Assembly (NCBI GenBank): GCA_018340375.1
Contig: JAFFJZ010000007.1
Span: forward strand, 29,610,001 to 29,674,000
Direction of reading: 5' to 3'
DNA from: Gonatopus flavifemur
Taxonomy: Eukaryota; Arthropoda; Insecta; Hymenoptera; Dryinidae
Length of the DNA stretch: 64,000 bases
Of this stretch, positions 11,321-23,580 are shown in pieces; position 1 is the first letter of the stretch, and every line of letters begins with the position of its first letter. Both the position numbers and the translations under genes were made by a program. Below the pieces are notes generated by a model, which was not told the DNA's origin, made no database searches, and saw nothing but the letters and a program-made list of their open reading frames with translations.

Positions 11321-11507
11321 CATGAAGAGACCGAGCTCAGAACGTATTCAAGTGCATCTAAATTGAAGGTATTTTCAACGTTTAAAAGACTGCTCAAGAA
11401 TGTACCATTTTTTTTACAGTAATTTCGTGATTTTTCATTAAAGACCGCGGAAATTCATTTGCACCCCTGATAATTTATATCATTCACTTTAAATTTGTAT
11501 AAATTAC

Positions 11508-11661
11508 GTACACGGAAAAGGATGAAATGTCAACTGCACCAAAGCTCCGGTTGTTATATGGACAGGAAGGAATATCTGTCACCTTTACAGGATGTCTTGT
11601 AGAATTGACCAAAAACTCTGTTAATTTAACAAAAACTAACAGTTCATTTTTTTTGTGTACC
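11508..11661. mobile_element. MITE, GTACACGGAAAAGG ends
   Basis: GTACACGGAAAAGGATGAA at the left is matched imperfectly by the inverted TTCATTTTTTTTGTGTAC at the right. The core shares AAGGAATATCTGTCAC and GAATTGACCAA with the foldback at 1594-1723. Confidence 0.6.
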
Positions 11662-14600
11662 TTTGTAAAAAAGTCTGCGCAAAATTTGACATTCTCCCTT
11701 CCCCCACCTCTTCATGCTTGAGTTCTCTCAGAAACATCCATCATCCCCTCAAAAATTACTAGATTCCAAATGCCTCGCTCCCCGAATTTTCTCAAAAATG
11801 AACAAATAAAATGAAAAATAATGAGCAGCTGCGTGTTTTCTGATATTCCAAGAAGATGCACCTTCTAATTGAAATCGATTGTATTCATTAATCGTTCAGA
11901 AAACTAGAGCGGGAGATCTAGTAACTTTGCCTCTGGAGAACGCCCTTGAATAATTCATACAGGGGAAGGAAAAACATTTCCTAGCTATAAGCGAATAATT
12001 TGCTACTCCAGAGAATTGTTTCGCTAATTGAGCTACTGAATTTGTTGTAGATGCATAAAAATAGCAAACAAATTCAGCTGACATATTTGAACCTTTGTTT
12101 TTCCTGTAACATCTAAAAACTTGCTATCATGCCTAATGAAATTGCTATCGCAGTGAATCATTATCTCAACATCGTGGATAAAGGCGAAACATTTGAAAAC
12201 ACAATATTGGTGGGAAGAAATTAAATACCACGATGTCAACGCATCCTAAATATTGTGAAAAGAATTTATGATTAGGATTACGGTGAATGTAACATCATTC
12301 GTTAGGGATTCATTAAAGAGGATTAAGAATGCTCACTTTCCATTCTGAGGTTAAAACTATCTCTATCTTTGTCTTTTTCTCATAATCGCCGTTGATTCCT
12401 CTTACGCTCGAGAATGATATTCCGACACGAGAGCGTGAGGAATGTGTTGTCAGCTGACGCTTCTCCCGAGGCTTTCAAGTCGAGGGGTTCCACAGGGCAA
12501 GAAAAGTGGGGTTGCTCCGCTCTGGTAATTTCGCGGACGATTTGTTGTTGACATCCTCGTGGTTGTAGAAGGATGAAGGTAGTAGAGAAAGACGGAATCT
12601 AGACGTGTCCGACGCGTCTCACACTTTTTCATCGGGCTGAGACTTCCGGGAGCCAGATGTGGTCAGAACACTGTCTCCCTATCCCACCATTCCTTTCTTT
12701 TCTCTTGCGAGCAAAGTGGAAAGATAGCAATATAGCGATGGTCATAGAACCGATGTGCTACTACGGTATAGTTGGGCGCGGTGGTTGATAGTAGTAGTAT
12801 ACCTTCGAACTGTCGTACTCGTTTTGCTTCTGCTTGGCAGTTGAAAATACTCCATGTCTATCTTGTCGTAAAATTGTCACTGTCCGAGGGACGTAGAAGC
12901 ACCTCTGCTGTACATCCCACAGCTGAAAATCGTAGCTTTTCCTCTAACCGGACGACGATGTGACATCGTAGAGGACGTTGACTGTCTTCTGATATTGCTT
13001 TACTCGGTTACTTGCCCGTGCTGGTGTGGCGACGAAGAAAACAGCGACGGCTGTGACTCTCAAACAAGCAACATCTTTTTAATTAAACCTCTCGCTTTTA
13101 CTTCTCTCCTCATTCTCTTCCTTTGTCCCTTATCCTTCGTTGAATTTTCAAATTGGAATACTTGACAAATACATAAAAAAACGATGAGCGTTCTCATATT
13201 TATATCTCCAAATTTTTCCCTCAAAACATTCCTCTGTTATGTAAAACGGAATCTTCTTCAAATTTGTTGGATTTCTTTGTGCACGGCAGAATACCTCTGC
13301 AGAGTTTTATTTCAATCTTGCATACTATTCTCTTAAATTTCCTTCTCAAGACAATCTAAAAACATATCATTCTGTACGTGAATAATCTTCACTACTTTGA
13401 TATTCAAATCTTGAGAATTTGATCCTCCCTTGTAATTACTAATTCTTATACGATGATGGATCGATAGTAGATGTTCAGGAAGTATATATATATATATTTA
13501 TATAATTTATCCTATCTACTTTTCAACAAAACATTATAAAATACTGGATCAACGTGAAATTCTCTTGTAAATGAAAAGCAAATTATCCTCTCTCTTCTCA
13601 CGCAGTTTACTACTTGAAACAGTTTTATCGAATGCGAACCTATTAAAAAACTCATTTACATCCTTACGAATAAAGTTTCACTTGTGATAATTAAAATTTA
13701 AAAGCTTTTCTTCCTGTATATTCTTATTTCTGAAAACATGTTTTTTTGTTTAAATGCAGTTCAAACAAGAGATTCATAATTTGTCTACGAAAGAATGTAT
13801 GCATCAAGTTAATGATTACCTTGCTTCAAGAATCCAAGGCTTTTGTTCCATGAGTGAAACTATGAATTATCTACGATACAACTGTACTGAAAGCTATATG
13901 ATCGATCTTTCACTTCACTCATAGAGAATATAAAGTACACTGGATGTTTTCAAGGAGAAAAAACATGGGACGTGAAAAATCAAATTCATCATTCGTTTTT
14001 TTTTCACCGGAATGTTTCCCCATCGTACCCTGCGAATCGAAAGGAAAAAGCAACAAGTCAATATTTTCATTTCATTTTCAATTTATCGATACATACGCGA
14101 ACGTCCCAAACGAGTAGGAGTCGTTGAAAATTATGCGAGGAGATATGATAGATAGGGTAAACATGCGAACAGAAGCATCACCGACAATCTGTATGTCTGT
14201 CTATCTGTCTGTCTCTCATGTATATAGGGGCAATTACAGTAATTGCGGTTAATTTCATGGTTTAGTTTTCTCTCTTGCAACTCGCCAAACAGTAGAAGAG
14301 TAGTAGTCGTATACCGCAAGAGTCCATGCGTTTACTTTATTCACGTATATGTGCCGTATAAACGATTGTGTTTCTGCATTATAGAATGGAAATAATGTTG
14401 ATGTTTGTACTGTTGTTTGTACGTTTGCCACCATTCCTACGCGTACTTAATTGTATAGCAACACCGTGAGGACGCGTTGCGTTTTTATGTCACTTCTAAT
14501 GGCGTAGATTGTACAGTTTCGTTTGAAGTTATGAACAAGATTTTGTTGGAGATTGGCGGAGAGGGTTCTGCATTCATTCATCATTCTTATTATTCTGAAA

Positions 14601-15061
14601 ATTGTACGAGGAAAGAACTTTGTGTCTCTGAAAGATCAAAGGTGCTAGAAATTCCTCGAAGCGGTCTTTACGCTTTATTATCAAATTTTATGAGACATAT
14701 TTCTGCTAGATCCACCCACTGAGGATAGATCGGAAAACCGTTTTTCAGTTATTCCGAAGTGATTGCGTTTTGGTTAATTTGTTTTCACTGGGCAGCTAGG
14801 TTGGGCGTTGATAAAATTTTGATTGATTCGACTGGAAAATGTCATCAGGTTGGACAAGTATTTCATGACGTCTTGACCAGATTTTCCAGAATCGAATGTC
14901 ACCGCTGATGGACGTTTCAGCATTGAAAATTCTGCATTTTCATTGACCATTTTTGTTTCTCGAATCAGAAGTCTCTATTAGGAATCACCGAGACCGATAT
15001 ATTCATGCATTTCAACTGATGGCCAGACAGCTGAACAGTTATTTCGTGCAAATCCAAAACA
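11662..15061. other. Repeat-poor interval, no gene recognised
   Basis: No palindromic elements and no coding frame with a recognisable family. Microsatellite-like tracts occur at 13481-13500 (TA)n and 14190-14215 (TCTG/TCTA). The GC-richer part at 12420-13080 is listed separately. Confidence 0.5.
12420..13080. other. GC-richer island, possible exon or promoter
   Basis: By eye this stretch is clearly richer in G, C and CpG than its surroundings, and has no foldback structure. Short frames exist on both strands, but those seen are 60-63 codons and show no domain. In insect genomes such islands often correspond to exons, untranslated regions or promoters. No splice-site arrangement was convincing enough to draw a gene model. 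Confidence 0.3.
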
Positions 15062-15149
15062 ACCCACACAGCACAACAGTTCCGAAACAGAGGTCTTGAT
15101 GTGTTCATTTTGAATTCTTATAGTTCCAAACGAATTCAATATCATGGTC

Positions 15150-17719
15150 CACACTGACCTGGGAAGTCAGGGAAAATCAGGGAAAATCAAGGAAATCAAA
15201 AAAGGTCAGGGAAAGTCAGGGAAGTGAAAAATAATCAGGGAAAGTCAGGGAAATCAAGGGAGTTAGGGAACCGACTAGAACGTAGTGACAATTTTTTTTT
15301 TCGAACAAATCATTTGAAATTCAGAATTTTTGCTTTTCACAGACGTAGGTAAGGTCTTGGAGAATACCCCCTAGAACTTTTGGTTTTTTTTTTATCAATT
15401 GAATTCCGAGTAATTAGATAGAAAAAACGTCCTGGAATGTTGGTATTCTCTTGAGTTATGTGAATATTATCCAAATTTTATCTGTGCTTTCATTCTCATC
15501 TTATAAATGATTTTGTACAGTTAAACAATCGAATAGTGCACCGAATGAAACAGTTCTTATCACAACATGAGATGAAAATGAAAGACATAATATAATCGAT
15601 TCATATGTTTGCATTGTGTGCTTTGTTTCTTTTTTTTTTATTTTTGGTGAATTCTACTGCTGGTTACTGTTCAAATATTTGTTCCTTTCTTCAATTTTGA
15701 TATTTTGAGTTTTATTCAATATGAATCAATCAATATACATTATAATAAAGATTGGTTATTTTTACGCGTACATAATCTTTGCATTGCAGTTAAAATTGGG
15801 AACATTTTTTCATAATCTTCTGAAACTCACTCAATCATACGTACACGCAGAGAAAAATGCTTGCTGAAAAAATAACTTCGGTAAATCTTCTTTGCTGAAT
15901 TGGCAAAAGGTTTGGTGTTACCGCAAAAATCTTGCTTGCAAGATATTTGCTGATTCAGTAATGTTTCTAGTAGTCTATATACCTTCAATGCCGGATTGCT
16001 GGATCAGCAACCCAATAAACATCTTAAGAGATCAGTCTAAAAGATATCTTGGAGAGATCTAAGAGATGTCTTATGCAACAAATTTAGATATGTTTGAGAT
16101 GTCTCCCAGAAAAACATCTTTTAGATATCTTTCTGGAGTGAAAATTCTGAAGAATTTTCCTCCATAAATCACATCCTTCAATTATGAGGAAATTTTTATT
16201 TCGCTGAATATGAAGGATTTTTTCCTCATTTTTGAAGACTATTCCTTCTTGTAGGAGTTGAATTCCTCAGACATTAACGAATGAATCATTAAATCATACT
16301 GGAAGATTCTCTAAAGTGTTACGGCCTCTAAGACAACTGTGCTACACGCAGAATAATCAGAACTTGTATCAACATTCAGTCACAATTTTCTGTCAATGGA
16401 AAAACGTATGTGCAATTTGTCTATTCCCACCTCAATTCTTACAAATGTATATGAACAATACTTCTCAATTTTTTGAAGATCCAATCTTCGAGATTTCATT
16501 AGTGCTTCCACAATACGAGACAATACGATATTTTCTGAAATATTGTCTTGTTCTTGAAAAATATGAAAATAATGATATCGTCTTGTTCTTGAATGATTCC
16601 TGTAATGAATCATCTTGATCTTGTCTTGACAATACCTCAAGAATATTGATCTTGTCGATAAAATTTCGGAATTTTATATGTTTAAGGAAATATATAAATA
16701 TAAACATACGTTTGTATAATAAGTAAAATATAAATAGGTAATATTCGGAAAAATAAAGTTGTTATATTCATTTATATAATATGTATAAGGGGCAGGATCC
16801 ATTACAAAAAATATGAGTATAATCACCCCCGACGTGGTGCCCCAACATTTCTAAAAGAACAGACCTATTGTGGCGCTGTTTATTTACTATCGTTTTTCAG
16901 TCTGAAAAAGATAGAAACTCTCCCGCCTATTTTAAAATACGGTTGGAAGAGTTTCTGTTTCTGTCTCTCTTACTCCCGCCATATACGGGCTCGGTCTATC
17001 TATACTACGTCTTTGTTATTTAACATTGTTTATATATCTGAATATACAATATATATAGATATACAAAGTTCCTAACCAATACTGCAATAATTTACTTCAA
17101 AATTTGTCCTTATTGCATTGGTGATTTTGATAATACAAGATCGAGATGTAGTCAAGATCTTGACCAACTGATCTCGACGTTACGCTTTTCTCGATTGGTA
17201 CATATTGTTCTTGTCTAGAATGCTATTTTACGCAGCTCGTCTCGATATTGTCTCGATTTCCAAGACAAGACAAAACAAGATCGATAATTTCTCGAATCCC
17301 ACGGAAGCATTAGATTTCATAGGAAATAACAAGAATCTTGCAATTTTTGCTATAAATTCAAATTCAGTAACTTGCTAAACATGAAGAGAAAATCTTTTAT
17401 CCGACTTCGGAGATGTTACTGACATATTAGATCTATCATCTGAAGCAGTCATGCCCGATATTGAGAGTATTGATAATGTTAATATCGAATATCTCAAACC
17501 TCAAATGAAGATAAAAATAATTTAGAGAATATATATGGGTTATAGGCAGTGAACTAAGATTTGTAAAATCTAATAATTCGAAAATCTAAGCGAAATAAAT
17601 CACTCAACTATTGAAAAATCAGTATTGCAAAAAAATGCAAAAAGGTCAGGGAAAATTTGCCAACTGAGTCAGGGAAAGTCAGGGAAAGTCAGGGAAACCA
17701 AAATTAGAATTTCTGTGTG
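15150..17719. mobile_element. 2.6 kb element with GTCAGGGAAA-rich ends
   Basis: Both ends carry clustered direct copies of GTCAGGGAAA: five or six imperfect ones at 15171-15265 and four at 17646-17697. The outer ends CACACTGACC and TTCTGTGTGA form a short inverted repeat. The interior holds other fragments: a CAGAGAAAAATGCTTGCTG piece near 15850, a CCCAATAAACATCTTA end near 16014, and two CTTGATCTTGTCTTGAC-type tracts near 16610 and 17250. No transposase frame was recognised, so it is non-autonomous or decayed. Confidence 0.55.
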
Positions 17720-17727
17720 AACCCTGA

Positions 17728-17745
17728 ATATGAACTCTTTCCGAA
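17728..17745. repeat. LINE target-site duplication, left copy
   Basis: ATATGAACTCTTTCCGAA, 18 bp, exactly repeated at 18327-18344 on the other side of the LINE fragment. Confidence 0.85.
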
Positions 17746-18326
17746 ATTGTGTATTTTGCAAAAAAGAGAATGAAACATTAGAGCATTTAGTAATTTGTGA
17801 TAATACGGAGTATGTATTTGAGGGTTTTGAGGAGAATAATATAAATTGGTTAATAGATGATAATTTGAACACAGATAAAGCAAAAATACTATTGAGATTG
17901 TGGGAAGAAAAAGAGAAGAAGAAAAGGCATAGAAATTAAGTAGATATGATTAGAGGTAAGATAATAAGAGTATAGTAAGGATAGGACAGAGATGGGATTT
18001 CAAAGGGTTAAATTAAGGAGCCAAAATACGGCAAATGATTGATAAAAAGAATTTATTTAGAAGCTAAAAACTACGAAAAGTCTCACATGGCTCTGAAATT
18101 GAGTATTATAAGAAATTAGAACAAGATTACGAATGTATTCTGTAGTACATAAGTAAAGAAATGAGATGTAAGGAAAAGGACAGTTTAGTTTTATTTCTTA
18201 CGTATGAAAATATAGAAATGATAAATGATAAGAATGAACGTATGGGTTATGAATGAGTTTAAGGAAAGATTGTAAACCAAGTGTACTTCTGTGCATGTAA
18301 GCTGAAGTTGAATAAATATTATATAT
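17746..18326 (+). pseudogene. 5'-truncated non-LTR retrotransposon, 3' end of ORF2
   Basis: The open frame (stop at 17937-17939) reads CVFCKKENETLEHLVIC and then about 45 acidic/basic residues ending in EKKKRHRN. The C-x2-C, E-T-x-EHL and later C match the zinc-knuckle found at the C-terminus of reverse transcriptases in several LINE clades. The RT and endonuclease domains are absent. About 390 bp of 3' untranslated sequence follows, ending in AATAAATATTATATATATAT. The fragment is flanked by identical 18-bp direct repeats (17728-17745 and 18327-18344), as expected for target-primed reverse transcription with 5' truncation. The in-frame ATG lies in the target duplication, so it is not the native start. 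It cannot mobilise itself. Confidence 0.75.
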
Positions 18327-18344
18327 ATATGAACTCTTTCCGAA
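18327..18344. repeat. LINE target-site duplication, right copy
   Basis: Second exact copy of ATATGAACTCTTTCCGAA. Because the LINE tail ends in (TA)n, the duplication could be slightly longer. Confidence 0.85.
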
Positions 18345-18475
18345 CTGATATGCTATGTGGGAATGAAACAATGTGTCCAAACACGATAGATATGTCGTTC
18401 GAATTTACATCGTTTATTAAAAGAAGTTGTAAAAATCCATGACAATATTTAGGACTAATTCTCTTCAGTCGCAAG

Positions 18476-18662
18476 TACACGGAGAGAAATTTGTTGTTAA
18501 ATTTACTATGTAATTATTGTGCCCGAGGAACAGGCTGACTTTCCAATGGCGTTTACTGTAAAACATAGTGAATTTAGTCATAGTAAATTTCATCGTAAGT
18601 TCAGTCTGTTCCTCGGTTACGAAGTGCCATAGTAAATTTAACTATGAATTTTTCTCCGTGTA
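18476..18662. mobile_element. TA-bounded foldback, CACGGAGA ends
   Basis: TACACGGAGAGAAATTTGTT at the left and AACTATGAATTTTTCTCCGTGTA at the right are inverted. Both arms also carry TTAAATTTACTATG and, further in, CCGAGGAACAG against CTGTTCCTCGG. The ends resemble those at 29341, 48052 and 54920. Confidence 0.8.
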
Positions 18663-19553
18663 CTGGTTGAACACACTGTTAAAAATTTCCGCCGCAAATT
18701 TCAGAATATTTGTGTTAGTTTGGGAGTAGTTGATACAACATATTTTTGTATTAGATTTCCCGCGCTTTTATTGAAATTCAAACACGATATCAACTCAAAA
18801 TGATATTCATAGCAAATTTCATTTGAATTCACATAAAATCTGTAGTGAATTTCATACACAAATACACGTGTTAATTGCTTCCAAATTTTGTATATCAATT
18901 TCACAAAATTTTTTAAACACTGGAAATTTTTGCATTCCATTACAAATTCCGTTAGATAAACAATTGAAAGTTCAATGACATTTTATATCCTAGGTTCTAG
19001 GTATTCCTACTAAAATGGATGTTGAATTATTCGTCTCAATGCCTAAATTTTGAAATATGTCTTGAAAGAATTCACCTTATTTGGGCCGACACGCCTCATT
19101 TTTTTTCTCCAAAAGATTGAAGAAAAAACCTGGATAGAAATGATTCATGGCAATTTCTAGCTTTTGTCAAGGCCTGATGAAGCTTGACTGGATCCTACGA
19201 GGTCCTACTCTCTAAATCTGAAAGAGTGAAAATTCTTCTCGAATAAAAAGATATAGGTTAGAAAATAAGTGTAGAGCGCATATTGATGTTCATTGTAAAA
19301 CGCATATTAGAAATGGAGATCGCGTATTGGTAAAATACCATCATACAAGGAAAAATTTGAACAGAATTAATTGCTTCCTTTTAACTAGAAATTATTTTTG
19401 ATTCAAATGTTATTCCCACCGCATTTACGTAAACCACGATTTCAAATCAACCGCAACCGCAATCTAGATACAATTTTCACGGTATTTTTTTGGCGTGAAA
19501 ATGAAAAGTTGTTCATAGAATCGAAACATAGAATCCGCATTTCAACTGAAATC
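18663..19553. other. No gene; one MITE fragment
   Basis: Nothing codes convincingly. At 19205-19235 CTACTCTCTAAATCTGAAAGAGTG is a solo left end of the TACTCTCTAA family (10535, 27502). Confidence 0.45.
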
Positions 19554-19775
19554 AATGTTGCTGAAGTTTGAATTGTTTATACAAACGAAACGAAAACTCA
19601 AACCCAAAACATCTGATAAATGACCGTTATCTAACTTTTCAAATTACCTCTTTGGAATTAAAAACATCACTTGAAAAAAAAGTACTGTAAAATTTTTGGC
19701 CTCCAACAATAAATTGAGTATTTCGTTATTCGATCACTAATTCGTTTCAATAAACGATTCAAATTTCAGCGACAT
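19554..19775. mobile_element. ATGTTGCTGAAGTTTGAAT MITE, copy 1
   Basis: ATGTTGCTGAAGTTTGAATT at the left and AAATTTCAGCGACAT at the right are inverted and continue through TCGTTT...AAACGA. The flanks CTGAAATC (left) and CTAAAATC (right) agree at 7 of 8 positions, consistent with an old 8-bp duplication. Other copies: 34071, 37527, 51809. Confidence 0.8.
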
Positions 19776-20679
19776 CTAAAATCAACATTCTCTTTGATAC
19801 CCACAATGATGCGTTATCTGAAATTCCTCGATTCGAATAAATGAATAAATTAAAAAACAAGAAAACTATTCATGTGTAATGCATCATTTACATGAATTTT
19901 CAAATTATCCCAAAAGCCTCGTAAATTCGACACATGATTTCAACATTTATGAGCTCCTTGTAAATTTCCCTCGTATATTTAGAATGACATTAATAGAATC
20001 ATAACGGCATCATTGGGCCAACTGAAGTAGATTTCAATGTGCATGACACTCACATGACGCGTTTTGATAATTATTATGCTATGATCATCCCACGAGACAA
20101 TCACGTTGTTGTTCATTTCGTTCTATACGAGATATCGTAAATTTGATGTACCACAATACTTCGATATGCAATTGTATACCCAATTTGAATGATAAATTAT
20201 CTTTTTTTGGGAACGAAATAAAAATATACGTATACATATTACACATTCTAGTATAGATACGTAGATTCCTCACAGATTATCTGATTTTCGGTAATAATCG
20301 ATTCGCAGAACAACAACAAAGGAGAGCAAATAGATTGGATTTTCTTTGTGCTTTGTGAAGGGATATTCGATAAAAAATTAATAGGGTATGTGAAATGATT
20401 CCGAAAATAATCCTAGAACGTTGTCACCATAAAACACACGACTTTGATTATACTCGCTGCCTCACATACGTATGCTAATAAGTGTTCGGGTATCAATAAT
20501 CGTATCGCTTACCCTCCTAGAAAAGGGGAATTTCAATTAGAAAGTGTTGAGATCCCTACAAGATTTATTTGGCAGTGGGTGGAGCGTGTATTCTTTCACG
20601 TTTCTAATAGTTCTTCTTTTTCTAAAATCGTTGTATGAATGAAACCGAATAAAACAAGTTTTATGACTGACAATAAAAA
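19776..20679. other. No gene or element recognised
   Basis: AT-rich sequence with short random-looking frames only. Confidence 0.4.
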
Positions 20680-21720
20680 ATGTATTGCCGAATGAGTTAT
20701 ACATGGATATCAAACTACCCATACAGAAATTTACTATTGGCGCTAGCATGGCGCAATGTAGATAAAGTATGGCCGAGGCTTGGCAACCTCACGGGAGGTT
20801 CATTCAGAGTTTGTGTTGAAAACAACATATCAAATTCTGAAATTCACAAATTTCCAGTGTAAATGTAACATTTTTGTATTAATATTCAACATAAATTGCG
20901 AGTAGACCTCCTAGGACATACACGTGTGTTAAAAATACAAAAAATTTTTCACTGTGTATTATGATTTATCAATGTTATTGTTTTTTGTTTTTCCAATGAA
21001 GCCCCATCATTGGTGCAGGGATGGCAATGAAATAGACCATCATTGGCGAATAATAGAAAAATTTGTTCATCAATGTTGCGCCAATGATAAAATTGTGAAA
21101 AAAAAAATTTATCCAAAAATATGGAAAAAGTATGCGCATTCCACAATTTTCAATATATGTTATTTGGAATCTTATGATGTTTTCCTGATTTATCTGTAAA
21201 CAACTCGGTGTTTTTTGTCGCTAAAGTTTGCCACGAGAAGAATACACAATATGAATCAGCGTCAGGAGCCCTCTAGTGTAATCTGTGACAAAGAACGATT
21301 GACTGTTCTTCCAGAGAATTATTTGAGGCTTATATATTTCTTGTACACATCTTTCCCTACTCGCGAGAAACACTCGATCGGTAACTTAGCTCTAGCAGTT
21401 CAGCCATCAGAAGTTAAAATTAAGGAGCATGCCAATATTGAACCATGCTATTACCAATGATCGGCGCTACATTGGAAACTAATTTTCATGCAGATTAGAC
21501 CAAAATTTGTGGCAATATCCAAACACGTTTCAAATGATCCACACTCACAATAGAATCTATCGTTCGGTCGATGTTGGACCAAGGATGAGCCCAGCAAGCG
21601 CCAAGCCTGGCGGAATTGTGAATCAATGGTAGACTGACAACATTGAATATTCATAGATTGCCAAGCCTTGCCTGTCAACATTACGCCACGCTATATTTTA
21701 TTGTCAGCATTGGCGGAACC
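20680..21720. repeat. Decayed repeat region
   Basis: ATTGGCG/CGCCAAT and GCTTGGCAA motifs recur (20740, 20780, 21040, 21080, 21600, 21710), in the style of the family at 22694. A fragment with TGTGTTAAAAATACAAAAAATTTTTCACTGTG at 20925-20957 resembles an end of the element at 26325. Boundaries cannot be fixed. Confidence 0.35.
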
Positions 21721-22028
21721 TAAAAATCTTTATATGGGTATGTTTATAGAGGGTCATGATATATCGTGTGCTGTAAATTGAACAATTACGATGAACATTG
21801 ATATGAAAGAAAAATATGAAATCTGAAGAGAATAGAGCTTTTATTTCGATGGATAGATCAATACCAAGATAGAATTGTTGAATTCCTGAAAATTCATGAA
21901 TTTTTGTGCAACTTTCAAATTTTAAAAGCTTTTTACAAATCTTCATAAACAGCTCGAGTTTTTGGAAATCAGACTATTCGTAATGCATGGAAAAATGGGA
22001 AATACCAACACAGAAAAATTCCTTCCTT

Positions 22029-22140
22029 ATCCCAGGTAGAAATTTCCCCGATTGAAAAGTGGCCCTATCCGGGCCCAGATCTTCCTAACCAGAGCCTGAA
22101 CGGGGCCAGGAATGGGCCGATTCGCATTTCTACCCGGGAT
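22029..22140. mobile_element. 112-bp MITE, ATCCCAGGTAGAAAT ends
   Basis: ATCCCAGGTAGAAAT at the left and ATTTCTACCCGGGAT at the right are inverted with one mismatch. The centre is GC-rich with GGGCCC and GGGGCCAGG. The ends are close to those at 22694 (TACCCAGGTAGGAA), 44676 and 62911. Confidence 0.8.
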
Positions 22141-22221
22141 GCAACAAAAATTAGTTCAGGAGTTTACGTTAGATTTTATGTTTTTAAAATCCGCTAGGGG
22201 CTCAATGGAGACTTTCTTAGA

Positions 22222-22342
22222 CTGGAAACTCATGCGAGCATTTTGACGCCGTGTCAACACTATGGTTGAAAAAAAGACAAGCTGTAGGATCTTTTGCTTC
22301 AACCCATATTAACGTTGCGTCAAAACACTCGCATGAATTTGC
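22222..22342. repeat. Inverted repeat
   Basis: CTCATGCGAGCATTTTGACG near 22230 is inverted as GCGTCAAAACACTCGCATGA near 22317, with GGTTGAA/TTCAACC nearer the centre. No coding capacity. Confidence 0.65.
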
Positions 22343-22693
22343 AGCTTCAAAATAAAAGAATTGACTCCATTTTCACTCTACATACATCTCAATAAAAGTT
22401 GGAACCCTCCATGACTCCCCAATCAACCTTCATTTCAAATCTTCATAACGTGATCTAAAAGATGTGGGAATGATCTGTAATGCGACAGAAATCGACACAT
22501 CAGAGATCATTTCGACATCTTTCACGCGTCGAAAAATAAAGGAGTATATTTTACTCCATACAATTGTTCAACATCTTTGGTAGCTCCTACGGTATTTTTA
22601 ATATGGCTTACTCCTTACGAAGTAAATCCTTCCTGAACATTGCTAAAAAGTACTCCAATGGAGTAACTTCTACTCCGAAAATAATCATCCATA

Positions 22694-23580
22694 TACCCAG
22701 GTAGGAAATGCCAATATAACTCATGCGTGGCAAATACTGGGCTGCCAAGCATCGCGAACCAATATCGGTCTAATATACAACCGTTGTTCATTCTAGAAAC
22801 CATACCGGGTTTCAATATGACAACCAGTGCGAGCTTGACAAAACATTGGGGTGCCAAACATGGCGAACCAATATCAAACCAATATAAAACCGTTTGTTAT
22901 TTGAGAACCCACACCATGTTTCATAAGGAATGCCTATAGAACAAGTGGTTCAAGATTGGCAAAACATTAAGCTGCCAAGCATGACGAAACATATAGGCCC
23001 AATATTAAACCATTTCTTATTTGAGAATTTATACCACGTTTCGTAGGGAATGTCATTACAACAAGTGGTTGAAGCTTGGCAAAACATTGAACTGTCAAGC
23101 ATGGTGAACCAATATTGGGCCAATGTACAACCAATGTTTATTTGAGAACCTATACCACATCTCCATGTTTGTGATTTTTACACAGTTGTACCGATATCCC
23201 TGCTAAAAATCTTATCGTTTTCTATGGGAAGTTTTTAGCAGAGATGGCATGAAAAATGACGTCATTTTTTTCTCCAAGAAGTATGTTTGAAGAATCAGGT
23301 TGAAGCATGGCAAAAGTTAATATACACAACTTGGGCCAGATGCGGTTTAATCGTATGAGCTAAGCTCCAAAATACTCATAATACATATATCATGAGACAT
23401 TGGCCCATGCTTGGCATTGCATTCTGGCCCAATATTGAGTACCAAGCCTGGCACGAGGTTATCATGCCAAACTTTCACCAAGCTTAGGCCATTTTTTCTC
23501 ATGGATTCTGGCCTAATATAAGTCATAATTGGGCTAAGATCGGGCCAAGCTTGGGCCATTTGTTAATTCCTACCTGGGTA
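22694..23580. mobile_element. TA-bounded element with 120-bp tandem repeats, copy 1
   Basis: TACCCAGGTAGGAA and TTCCTACCTGGGTA are exact inverted ends with TA at both borders. Inside, a unit containing GCTTGGCAAAACATTG, GCCAAGCATGGCGAACC and CAATATGGGCC-type motifs is repeated head to tail from about 22712 to 23165. Anchors at 22832, 22953 and 23073 give periods of 121 and 120 bp. The right part (23290-23560) is rich in TTGGGCCA and AAGCTTGG. It sits between ACTCC-rich sequence on both sides, possibly an older element. A second copy is at 46603-47341. Confidence 0.8.

Larger units (their letters stand above)
15062..18362. mobile_element. Outer CCCACACAGCAC MITE split by later insertions
   Basis: The left arm CCCACACAGCACAACAGTTC (from 15063) is inverted in GAACTGATATGCTATGTGGGA ending at 18362. 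The same termini bound the intact 108-bp MITE at 43271-43378. The original element was probably only about 130 bp. It is opened by the GTCAGGG-ended element (about 15150-17719), and its right arm is interrupted by the LINE copy at 17746-18326. Confidence 0.65.

Noticed and set aside
16316..16707. Frames of 80-100 codons on both strands
   Set aside because: Located in CTTGTTCTTGA-type repetitive sequence inside the GTCAGGG-ended element.
15171..17697. LTR retrotransposon with GTCAGGG repeats as LTRs
   Set aside because: The end clusters are short imperfect decamers, not long direct repeats, and no TG...CA termini, primer site or pol motifs are present.
22712..23165. CRISPR array
   Set aside because: The repeats are 120 bp with no spacer structure, lie inside a TIR element, and the genome is eukaryotic.
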